A stretch of 6,513 bases of DNA from DATAFT01 sp035544635 (GTDB lineage Bacteria > Acidobacteriota > Thermoanaerobaculia > Multivoradales > Multivoraceae), in assembly GCA_035544635.1 (NCBI GenBank), contig DATKDQ010000353.1:1-6513 (forward strand), read 5' to 3'. The notes under the pieces are model-generated. The model was not told the DNA's origin, searched no databases, and saw only the letters and a list, made by a program, of their open reading frames with translations. Every line of letters begins with the position of its first letter. Within the stretch, counting starts at the first letter, position 1. A program made the translations under genes and the position numbers. Shown here piece by piece: positions 1 through 5,675 of the stretch.

Positions 1-1
1 C

Positions 2-307
2 GTGAAGCGCTGCGTCGCGGTTCCCGGCGACCGCGTCGTGATCGCCCCCTCGCAGCGCCTCGAACCTCGGGTCGAGTCACACCAGGACCTTCCGATCGAC
101 GGCTACTTCGTGCTCGGAGACGGGCGAGAGCGCTCGTACGACTCACGCGCCTTCGGCGTCGTGCCCGAGCGCGACCTGGTGGGCAAGCCGCTGTTGGTCT
201 ACTGGTCGTGGGCTCGGGATCGGCTCGGGCGAGACGGCGGCGCCATCGAGCCGCGTGACCTCTCGAGCCATACGCGATGGAGGCGGATGCTGCGTCTCGT
301 TCGTTAG
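2..307 (+). CDS. lepB: Signal peptidase I, C-terminal part (5'-truncated by window edge)
   Basis: This is the C-terminal 101 residues of a type I signal peptidase, the membrane-bound Ser/Lys protease that cleaves signal peptides from exported proteins on the outer face of the inner membrane. The visible start is not a real start: the frame is open from the window edge, and the first codon (GTG) is an internal valine. Residues 2-10 (KRCVAVPGD) match the family box containing the catalytic lysine, here K2. Residues 39-52 (GDGRERSYDSRAFG) match the late conserved box usually written GDNRxxSxDSRxxG, with Gly41 where Asn is usual. The stretch GKPLLVYWSW (61-70) and the basic tail ending RWRRMLRLVR are also typical. 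The catalytic serine and the N-terminal membrane anchor lie outside the window. The gene ends in TAG, and a stem-loop follows after 7 bases. The family assignment is secure; which lepB paralogue it is cannot be told. Confidence 0.93.
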   Translation: MKRCVAVPGDRVVIAPSQRLEPRVESHQDLPIDGYFVLGDGRERSYDSRAFGVVPERDLVGKPLLVYWSWARDRLGRDGGAIEPRDLSSHTRWRRMLRLVR

Positions 308-314
308 GGCGGGT

Positions 315-338
315 GGGTGCCGCGGTGAGCCGGCACCC
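315..338 (+). terminator. Stem-loop just after lepB, possible terminator without T tract
   Basis: A perfect 8-base-pair stem (GGGTGCCG at 315-322 with CGGCACCC at 331-338) closes an 8-base loop, beginning 7 bases after the lepB stop. A second GC-only stem (CCCGCC 342-347 with GGCGGG 355-360, 7-base loop) follows at once. Neither is followed by a run of T, so this is not a textbook intrinsic terminator. It could end or stabilise the 3' end of the lepB transcript; GC-rich DNA also yields such stems by chance. Confidence 0.4.
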
Positions 339-458
339 GGCCCCGCCGGCCGCCGGCGGGAGGGTGCGCGATCGACCGCGAGCCGGATCCGGATCGCCGG
401 ACGGCGAGGCGCCAGCCGGGGGCGACCGTGGGAGCGGCCCCGCGGCCCCGCGGTCGGG

Positions 459-464
459 TACAAT
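459..464 (+). promoter_or_regulatory. Possible -10 element (TACAAT) for the small membrane protein gene
   Basis: TACAAT within GGGTACAATCAC is a one-mismatch match to the bacterial -10 consensus in a very GC-rich stretch. A start of transcription near 471 would give a leader of about 130 bases. No recognisable -35 hexamer lies 16-18 bases upstream, where the sequence is almost pure G and C, so the assignment rests on the -10 alone. Confidence 0.35.
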
Positions 465-496
465 CACTGGTCGAGCTAGACGTCTCGGCAGCCGGC

Positions 497-535
497 GGAT
501 CGAGCCTTCGACCGGGGGTCGGTCCCCCCCGATCC
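497..535 (+). other. Foldable stretch in the putative leader
   Basis: GGATCG (497-502) can pair with CGATCC (530-535), enclosing an inner hairpin of GGGGG (514-518) with CCCCC (524-528) over a 5-base loop. An alternative inner stem, GACCG (510-514) with CGGTC (520-524), is mutually exclusive with it. Such alternative pairings can mark a regulatory leader, but I recognise no known riboswitch and the base composition makes chance pairing likely. Confidence 0.25.
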
Positions 536-586
536 AGCACGCTCGGGATCGGAGCCGTGCGCCGGCGGTGGCGAGGAAGCGCGTCG

Positions 587-593
587 AAAGGAG
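587..593 (+). promoter_or_regulatory. Ribosome binding site of the small membrane protein gene
   Basis: AAAGGAG ends 6 bases before the ATG at 600. It is the strongest Shine-Dalgarno match on the plus strand in this window and it fixes the start. It contrasts with the plus-strand gene at 2975 and the minus-strand pyrK, which have none. Confidence 0.8.
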
Positions 594-599
594 CCTGCG

Positions 600-968
600 A
601 TGTGGAGCGGCGAAACGCAACGAGGTGGGGCCAAGGTCGGAACCATCATCTGGCTCCTGCTCTTCGTGGCCCTGGTGGTGGTCTCCAAGGAGGCCATCCC
701 GGTCAAGATCAGGACCTCGCAGCTCGAGGACTTCATGATCGAGCTGGCCAAGTTCTCCACCCGTGAGGCGGAGGATCGACTTCAGAAGCGGATCATGGAC
801 AAGGCTCGGGAGCTCGATCTCCCCCTCCGCAAGGAGGACGTGTCGGTGCGCAAGAGCAACAACCGCGTCCGGATGAAGGCGCAGTACGAGGTCACGCTGC
901 AGTTCCCCTTCTACACCTACGTCTGGCACTTCAACCACGATGTCGATCGGCCGATCTTCATCATCTGA
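600..968 (+). CDS. Small single-helix membrane protein, DUF4845-like, function unknown
   Basis: This 122-residue protein has a short N-terminal segment, one hydrophobic helix at about residues 13-29 (VGTIIWLLLFVALVVVS), then a mixed-charge soluble part with a probable amphipathic helix (40-72) and a beta-rich end (80-108) closing in aromatic residues. The ATG is well supported: AAAGGAG at 587-593 sits 6 bases upstream. The layout (a helix, a motif like KEAIPVKI, then a helix and a strand pair) resembles the small DUF4845-type proteins often found beside lepB. I make this match from memory, so it is tentative. The catalytic role, if any, is unknown; an envelope location is inferred from the helix. 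The gene lies 292 bases behind lepB on the same strand and may have its own promoter. Its last 8 bases overlap the end of the oppositely oriented pyrD, so there is no intergenic terminator. Confidence 0.82.
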   Translation: MWSGETQRGGAKVGTIIWLLLFVALVVVSKEAIPVKIRTSQLEDFMIELAKFSTREAEDRLQKRIMDKARELDLPLRKEDVSVRKSNNRVRMKAQYEVTLQFPFYTYVWHFNHDVDRPIFII

Positions 969-2055
969 CGCGGCTCGGTCCGCCGCGCGGCGGCGAGCGG
1001 GCGACCGGCGCGTTCTCGGGCGCCGGCCTCGGAGCGCGCGCGGCAGGCAGCTCGAGCTTGCCGATGAGGTCGGAGACGTGGGGCGTGCCGGTCTCGCGCA
1101 GGTAGCGCTCGAGGCCGGCGACCAACCCTTCCGGCGTCGCGGGATTCCTGAACAGCGCCGTCCCCACCTGGACCGCGGACGCTCCGGCGAGGAGAAACTC
1201 GACGACGTCGGTCCAGGTCTCGATGCCCCCGATCCCGATTACCGGCAGACCGACGCCGCGCGACACGTCGAACACGATGCGCAGCGCGATCGGTTTGATC
1301 GCGGGTCCGGAGAGCCCGCCCTTGATGGTGTTGAGGAGCGGCCTGCGCGTGGCGGCGTCGACCGCCATCCCGAGCACCGTGTTGATGCACGACAGCGCGT
1401 CGGCGCCGCCGTCCTTGGCGGCGAGCCCCAGCTCGACGGGTGAGGTCACGTTGGGCGACAGCTTCACGATCAGAGGCTTGTCGGTCTCTTGCCGCACTGC
1501 GGCAACCAGGCGTCGCATCGCTTCGGCGTCGTGACCGAACTCGATACCGCCGCGTTCGACGTTGGGGCACGACACGTTGAGCTCGAGCGCGGCGATCTCC
1601 GGATGCGGCTGCGCCCGCGCGACTACGCGCAGGTACTCGTCGACGGTGCGGCCGAAGACGTTGACGATCACCTTCGCCGGGTAGCGCTTCAGCCCCGGCA
1701 GCACGTCGGACACGAAGCGGTCGATACCGATGTTCTGGAGCCCGATCGAGTTGAGCATGCCACCGCGCGTCTCGCACACCCGCGGAGGAGGATTGCCGCG
1801 GAGGGGCTGGGGCGAGAGACCCTTGGTGACGATGCCGCCGAGCTTCTCGAGCGCCACCAGGTGCGCGAACTCGAGCCCGTACCCGAAGGTGCCGCTGGCG
1901 GTGAGGATCGGGTTCGCGAGCTCGAGGCCGGCGAGCTTCACGCGCAGGTCGGGTGCCGGCTCATGCGCCGGCGGCGCGGCACTCGGCGACTCCGATCGGG
2001 CGTGCGCCGATCTGGAGCGCTTGCCCTTCCGAGGCGCCGGATCGCTCGCCGTCAC
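961..2055 (-). CDS. pyrD: Dihydroorotate dehydrogenase, class 1B catalytic subunit
   Basis: PyrD (class 1B) oxidises dihydroorotate to orotate, the fourth step of pyrimidine synthesis, using FMN and passing electrons to the PyrK subunit. The 364-residue product shows the family hallmarks in order: ASGTFGYG (53-60), a GGMLNSIGLQN stretch (98-108), NVSCPNVERGGIEFG (160-174) with Cys163 as the class 1 catalytic base, KLSPNV (198-203), GGADALSCINT (217-226), GIGGI (274-278) and GASAVQVGTALF (291-302) for the FMN phosphate. I chose the GTG at 2055, which overlaps the pyrK stop as GTGA and has GAGG 7 bases upstream. A GTG one codon earlier (2058) is possible. The core is flanked by about 35 residues of Arg/Ser/Pro/Ala-rich N-terminal extension and about 25 residues of Pro/Arg-rich tail, making it longer than the usual 300-310. 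A GTG just before KLAGLELANP would remove the N-terminal extension. Cytosolic. Confidence 0.96.
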   Translation of the reverse strand: MTASDPAPRKGKRSRSAHARSESPSAAPPAHEPAPDLRVKLAGLELANPILTASGTFGYGLEFAHLVALEKLGGIVTKGLSPQPLRGNPPPRVCETRGGMLNSIGLQNIGIDRFVSDVLPGLKRYPAKVIVNVFGRTVDEYLRVVARAQPHPEIAALELNVSCPNVERGGIEFGHDAEAMRRLVAAVRQETDKPLIVKLSPNVTSPVELGLAAKDGGADALSCINTVLGMAVDAATRRPLLNTIKGGLSGPAIKPIALRIVFDVSRGVGLPVIGIGGIETWTDVVEFLLAGASAVQVGTALFRNPATPEGLVAGLERYLRETGTPHVSDLIGKLELPAARAPRPAPENAPVARSPPRGGPSRVR

Positions 2056-2900
2056 CACGCCACCTCGTCGAAGCGGAACACCGGTCCGTCCTTGCAGCAC
2101 AGCGCGTAGTGGCCGGCGACGTGAGGCACGGCGCAGCCGAGGCACGCGCCGAAACCGCATCCCATCGCGGTCTCGAGCGCGGCCTCGCCCGGCACGCCGT
2201 GCTCGGCGCACAGCGCGGCGAGCCGCGCCAAGAGGCCCATCGGACCGCAGGCATAGAGGTGGGCGTAGAAGCCGCCGGCGAGCCGCTCGCGAAGCGGCTC
2301 GGTGACGAGGCCCCGCCGCCCGGCGCTGCCGTCCTCGGTGGTGGCGTAGAGCTCCCCGCCCGAGGCCTCCGCCAGCTCCTCGAACCTGTCCGCGTCGGGA
2401 AGATCGCGGCGGCTGCGCCCGCCGTAGAAGACGTCGAAGGGGTCGCCGGTCGCGAGCCGCCGCGCGAGGAGAAGGAGCGCCGCCGACCCGACACCGCCGG
2501 CGACCACCGCCACCCGCCCAGCCGTGCGGGCGCCGAAGCCGCGCCCGAGCGGCCCGAGGACGCCCACCTCGTCGCCCGGCCGCGATGCACCGAGCAGACG
2601 AGTGCCCCGGCCGATCACCTTGCCGAGAAGGCGCATCTCGACGCCGCCCGGCGCATCGACGGCAGGCGCGGCGCGGCCGTCGAGTCTCGCGGACGGTGAG
2701 CCGCCGGCATCCTCGCCGTCGCCGATGTCGTAGACCGAGAACGCCCGCCGCAGGTAGGGCTCGAGTCGATCACCGACCTGGACCATCACGAACTGACCGG
2801 GCGCGACCGCCGGATAGCCGGCGGGAACGCCGAGCCGAAGAGTGAAGTAGGGGAGAGGATGCTCGTCGACCGCGATCACTCTAGCGCGGACGTCGAGCAC
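2052..2900 (-). CDS. pyrK: Dihydroorotate dehydrogenase electron transfer subunit (FAD, 2Fe-2S)
   Basis: PyrK is the iron-sulfur flavoprotein that carries electrons from the FMN of PyrD to NAD+ in the class 1B enzyme. The 282 residues show a flavin reductase-like beta-barrel with RRAFS (51-55) for FAD, a nucleotide-binding fold with GGVGSA (135-140) and YACGPMG (216-222), and a C-terminal 2Fe-2S site with Cys248, Cys253, Cys256 and Cys269 (Cys268 adjacent), in the family's C-x4-C-x2-C-x12-C spacing, followed by KDGPVF. The length is slightly above the usual 250-265 because of a Gly/Ala/Asp-rich insert at about 61-87. The start is a GTG at 2900; I see no Shine-Dalgarno sequence before it, and a -10-like TACAGT sits 6 bases upstream, so the mRNA may be leaderless. 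It overlaps pyrD by 4 bases, first gene of a two-gene operon. No other pyr gene is in the window. Confidence 0.95.
   Translation of the reverse strand: MLDVRARVIAVDEHPLPYFTLRLGVPAGYPAVAPGQFVMVQVGDRLEPYLRRAFSVYDIGDGEDAGGSPSARLDGRAAPAVDAPGGVEMRLLGKVIGRGTRLLGASRPGDEVGVLGPLGRGFGARTAGRVAVVAGGVGSAALLLLARRLATGDPFDVFYGGRSRRDLPDADRFEELAEASGGELYATTEDGSAGRRGLVTEPLRERLAGGFYAHLYACGPMGLLARLAALCAEHGVPGEAALETAMGCGFGACLGCAVPHVAGHYALCCKDGPVFRFDEVAW
2063..2066 (-). promoter_or_regulatory. Ribosome binding site of pyrD inside the end of pyrK
   Basis: GAGG on the minus strand lies within the last codons of pyrK. It is 7 bases from the GTG at 2055 but only 4 from the GTG at 2058, so it favours the later start and supports translational coupling of the two subunits. 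Confidence 0.5.
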
Positions 2901-2974
2901 GATCGCACTGTAGCACGCAGCCCCGCGCGCTCTCGACGTCGCCGGCCGGAGACCTTTGGCACAATGGCCACCGT
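2901..2974. promoter_or_regulatory. Compact divergent promoter region for pyrKD and the membrane protein gene
   Basis: These 74 bases separate two divergent starts. On the minus strand, TACAGT (2912-2907) lies 6 bases before the pyrK GTG, with TCGAGA (2936-2931) 18 bases further upstream matching four of six -35 consensus bases. On the plus strand, CACAAT (2960-2965) lies 9 bases before the ATG at 2975; its -35 is poor, the best being TCGACG (2933-2938) at a long 21-base spacing. Transcription starting at the usual distance would begin at or within about three bases of each start codon. Neither gene has a Shine-Dalgarno sequence, which fits leaderless transcripts. No operator palindrome stands out. 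Confidence 0.5.
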
Positions 2975-4738
2975 ATGCAGGAGACGAGCGTCTTCACCGG
3001 TCGTAAAGCGGCGGTCGTCGCGGCACTCCTTCCTGGTGCGCTTCTGGGCGCGCATCTCGGCCTGCTCCTCTTCTTCCTCAATCCGACGCTCGAGCTCACC
3101 TCGACGGTGGTCCTGCGCGGCGTCGCCACGCTCGCGCTCGCGGGTGGCATCATCGGCGGCGCTGCGCTGGCGTTGCTGGCGCGCGGACGTCCCGAGCGCT
3201 TGGTCGCGATGCTCCCCTGGGGCATCACCGCGGCGCTGGCGCTCGCCGCCGCCGCCCAGTGGACCCAAGCCGCCCACTTCGCCTACTACCTGCCCCCCGG
3301 GATCAACTCACGACTGCTGAAGGCGGCTTCGGGAGTCAGCCTGGTGACGCTGCTCTGCTTCTATACCGCGCTCCTGCACGGTATGCAGCGGCGCCGCTAC
3401 GGCTGGAGGAGCCGCGGCGGCCTGGCGCTGCTCGCCCTGCTCTCGCTTCTGCTCACCGCCGAGCGCCGATCCGCCTTTCCGTCGCCGCCGCCGGCGCCCG
3501 CCGAGGTGGGGCTGCGCCCGCGGCCGGCGCAGACGAACCTCCTCGTAGTCGCCCTCGAGGGCGCCACGCTCGATGCCATCCTTCCGCTCGCCGAGCAGGG
3601 CCAGCTCCCGTTCCTCGCCACGCTGCTGCGCCAGGGCGCCTCCGGAAGAGTCACGACGCTCTCGCCGCCGCTGCGGGTGGCGGTCTGGAACAGCGTCGCG
3701 ACCGGGGCCTACCCATTCCGCCACGGCGTAGTGTCGGACCACACCCTGGATGCGCCGTTCCTCCATCCGGCCGCGGGGCTCACCCTCGCCCCCTGGGGTA
3801 CCGGCTTTGCGCGCTGGTCGCGGCCGCTGGGGGTGCGGGTGCGGGACCAGCCTCCCCGCTCGAGCGCCCCGCCTCTGTGGCGCATCTTCGAGGGTCCCGG
3901 GATCTCGACCGCCGTCGTGGGTTGGCCGGCCGCTGCCGCGAGCGCCGACGACACCCCGCGAACAACCGTGCCGGAGAGCCTCTTCGTCGAGCCGGACCTC
4001 CCCCTCTCGCCCACCTTCGCGGCCGCCGCCCGGATCGCGCTCGAGCTCCGCCCTTCGCTCCAATCGGTCGATCCGGCGATCCTGGGAGCTCTGGGTGGCG
4101 ACCTCCCCTCGTCGGTCCAGGAGGCCGTGGTCGCGGATCTGTGGCGTGCCTCCGTCGCCCGCGCCTTCCTCGACGGGGAGGCGGCGGGTGGACCGACAGC
4201 CATCTTCGTCGGTCTCCCGGGTCTACTCGAGGTGTCGCGGATCGCGTTCGGCGGCTTCTCGGCGGTGCAGTTCGACGGGAGCTCCCGAAGTGACCATCGA
4301 TCGTCTGCTCAATTAGTGGGCGGCTATTATGGCCTGGTCGATCGCCTCCTCGCCAGGATGTGGGCGAACCTGCCGGAGCCTCGCCTGCTGGCGCTCGTCG
4401 CCGGTCACGGCGTGAGAGAGCCGCGCCGCTGGCGTCGCATCCTGTCGGGCCTCTCCCCGGAGATCTCCATCGAGGGAAGGATCGACGGCGAGGCGGACGG
4501 GATGCTGATGCTGCTCGGGGGCAACCTCCGATCGGGCGTCGTCCTCCCCCGGACCGCGATCGTCGACGTGGCGCCGACGATCCTCTACGCCATGGGCCAG
4601 CCCGTCCCGCGCGACGGCGACGGCAAGGTCCAGACGGCCGCGTTCGGAAGCGCGTTCCTGACGCGCAACCCGCTCACCTTCGTCCCCTCGTACGCGGCCC
4701 TCGCGGCCTCCTCGCGCGGTACGGTCTCCTCCCCGTGA
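2975..4738 (+). CDS. Five-helix membrane protein with degenerate alkaline phosphatase/type I phosphodiesterase-like domain
   Basis: The 587-residue product starts with about five hydrophobic helices (12-35, 44-69, 76-96, 118-135, 147-161). Basic loops at 70-75 and 139-148 predict N-in, C-out topology, placing residues 187-587 outside the membrane. This large domain follows the alkaline phosphatase superfamily order: NLLVVALEGATLDAI (188-202), LPFLATLLRQGASGRV (211-226), SPPLRVAVWNSVATGAYPFRHGV (starting 230), VVGWPA (314-319), YYGLVDRLL (451-459), LLALVAGHGV (471-480), and a closing VDVAPTILYAMGQPVP (530-545). By my recollection of the family, the active site is mostly lost: the first Asp ligand is Glu195, the Thr/Ser nucleophile position is Arg234, a later Asp/His pair appears as Leu418 and Arg422, the SDHG motif reads AGHG (Asp to Gly477, His478 kept), and the last His is absent near 505-507. 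It may be a non-catalytic binding protein. No Shine-Dalgarno precedes the ATG. Substrate and partner are unknown. Confidence 0.85.
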   Translation: MQETSVFTGRKAAVVAALLPGALLGAHLGLLLFFLNPTLELTSTVVLRGVATLALAGGIIGGAALALLARGRPERLVAMLPWGITAALALAAAAQWTQAAHFAYYLPPGINSRLLKAASGVSLVTLLCFYTALLHGMQRRRYGWRSRGGLALLALLSLLLTAERRSAFPSPPPAPAEVGLRPRPAQTNLLVVALEGATLDAILPLAEQGQLPFLATLLRQGASGRVTTLSPPLRVAVWNSVATGAYPFRHGVVSDHTLDAPFLHPAAGLTLAPWGTGFARWSRPLGVRVRDQPPRSSAPPLWRIFEGPGISTAVVGWPAAAASADDTPRTTVPESLFVEPDLPLSPTFAAAARIALELRPSLQSVDPAILGALGGDLPSSVQEAVVADLWRASVARAFLDGEAAGGPTAIFVGLPGLLEVSRIAFGGFSAVQFDGSSRSDHRSSAQLVGGYYGLVDRLLARMWANLPEPRLLALVAGHGVREPRRWRRILSGLSPEISIEGRIDGEADGMLMLLGGNLRSGVVLPRTAIVDVAPTILYAMGQPVPRDGDGKVQTAAFGSAFLTRNPLTFVPSYAALAASSRGTVSSP

Positions 4739-4743
4739 AGGAG

Positions 4744-4762
4744 GGAGTAGGGGGGCTGCTCC
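4744..4762. terminator. Stem-loop between convergent membrane protein gene and parB
   Basis: GGAGTAG (4744-4750) pairs with CTGCTCC (4756-4762) in a 7-base-pair stem with one G-U wobble over a 5-base G loop. It starts 5 bases after the stop of the upstream gene. The sequence is near-palindromic, so it would also fold in the parB transcript, 35 bases after that stop. No T tract follows on either strand, so it is only a candidate bidirectional terminator. Confidence 0.4.
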
Positions 4763-4797
4763 GCGGGGCGTCGTACCGGGCCACGGATTCTCTCCCC

Positions 4798-5649
4798 TCA
4801 CGAACGCCTGACCAGCAGGTCGTGAATGCGGATCAGCTCCTCTTCCGAGTGGAAGTGCACCCGCACGGTCCCACCCTGGCCCGAACGCCGGATCTCGACG
4901 CGGGTCTGGAGCGCCCGGGTCAGAGCCTCCGCCGCCGCTGCGGTGTGGACGTCGTCGCGGGCCCGCTCGGAGCTCCGGGAGCGAGCCGACGGAGCGGCCG
5001 CCAGGGCCTCCATCCGACGGGCCGACAGGCCGTCGCGAACCGCCTGCTGCGCCAGCTCGACCTGGCGGCGGGGTGTGTCGACGCCGAGAAGTGGCCGTGC
5101 CTGACCAGGGGTCAGCGCGCCACTTCGGAGCAGGTCCTGCACCTCCACCGGCAGACGGAGGAGGCGGAGGCTGTTGGTGACGCTGGTCCGGGCGCGGCCG
5201 ACCCGCTCTGCGATCTGTTCCTGCGTGAGCTGAAAGCGATCCTGGAGGCTGCGGTAGGCCTCCGCCTCCTCGATGGCGTTGAGGTCGGCGCGCTGGAGGT
5301 TCTCGACCAGGGCGAGCTCGAGGAGCTGCTGGTCGCCTTCGACGTCGCGAACCACGACCGGCACCTCGGCGAGCCCGCAGCGCTGTGCGGCCCGCCACCG
5401 CCGCTCGCCGGCCACGATGGTGAAGGTGCCGTCGGGCCGTGGGGCGACGATCAGGGGCTGGATCACACCCTGGACACGAATGGAGCGAGCGAGCTCGTCG
5501 AGGCCCTCCTCGTCGAACCTCGCTCTGGGCTGAACCTGGTTGGGCACCAGGCTCGCGACCGGAACCGTCTGCACGCCGCCCCCGGTCGCGGCCGTCGGAT
5601 CCGCCTTGGGCAGAATCGCATCGAGCCCACGCCCCAATCCCTTCCGCAT
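4798..5649 (-). CDS. parB: Chromosome partitioning protein ParB (Spo0J family)
   Basis: ParB binds parS sites near the replication origin, spreads as a CTP-dependent clamp and stimulates ParA to move sister origins apart. The 283-residue length is typical. It begins with the usual MRKGLGRGLDAILP stretch, which interacts with ParA in this family. The N-terminal CTPase domain follows, with VPNQVQPR (35-42), GVIQPLIV (61-68), GERRWRA (81-87) and ENLQR (116-120). The helix-turn-helix DNA-binding region spans about 141-165 (LTQEQIAERVGRARTSVTNS and on), then a linker rich in Arg/Ser/Ala (about 215-240) and a C-terminal dimerisation segment (241-283). The ATG at 5649 is preceded by AAGGGGG at 4 bases. 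It lies 26 bases after parA on the same strand, so the two are co-transcribed. All key motifs are intact. Confidence 0.97.
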   Translation of the reverse strand: MRKGLGRGLDAILPKADPTAATGGGVQTVPVASLVPNQVQPRARFDEEGLDELARSIRVQGVIQPLIVAPRPDGTFTIVAGERRWRAAQRCGLAEVPVVVRDVEGDQQLLELALVENLQRADLNAIEEAEAYRSLQDRFQLTQEQIAERVGRARTSVTNSLRLLRLPVEVQDLLRSGALTPGQARPLLGVDTPRRQVELAQQAVRDGLSARRMEALAAAPSARSRSSERARDDVHTAAAAEALTRALQTRVEIRRSGQGGTVRVHFHSEEELIRIHDLLVRRS

Positions 5650-5675
5650 GTTGCCCCCTTTTCTCGAAAGCGTCC

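Larger units (their letters stand above)
308..599. other. Gene-free 292-base spacer between lepB and the small membrane protein gene
   Basis: No convincing coding frame is seen here: the open frames on both strands are arginine- and proline-rich GC artefacts overlapping real genes. I see no tRNA-like arms. The spacer holds the stem-loops after lepB (315-360), a possible -10 element TACAAT (459-464), a foldable stretch (497-535) and a good ribosome binding site before the next gene. The length is notable, because neighbouring gaps in the window are 26 to 74 bases or negative. The likeliest role is a transcription boundary followed by a leader of about 130 bases. Confidence 0.6.

Noticed and set aside
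212..552. Exact 12-base repeat GCTCGGGATCGG at 212-223 and 541-552.
   Set aside because: A few 12-base matches are expected by chance in a 6.5 kb GC-rich window, and nothing else marks them as related.
2056..2211. Upstream extension of the pyrD frame to 2211.
   Set aside because: It would overlap pyrK by about 160 bases and adds an arginine-rich stretch read out of frame from the PyrK iron-sulfur region.
2957..2972. TGGCAC near 2957-2962 as half of a sigma-54 promoter.
   Set aside because: The TTGC half at the required spacing is missing.
3259..4293. A 344-codon plus-strand frame inside the membrane protein gene.
   Set aside because: Composition is Arg/Pro/Ala-rich without motifs; the overlapping 587-codon frame has helices and superfamily motifs.
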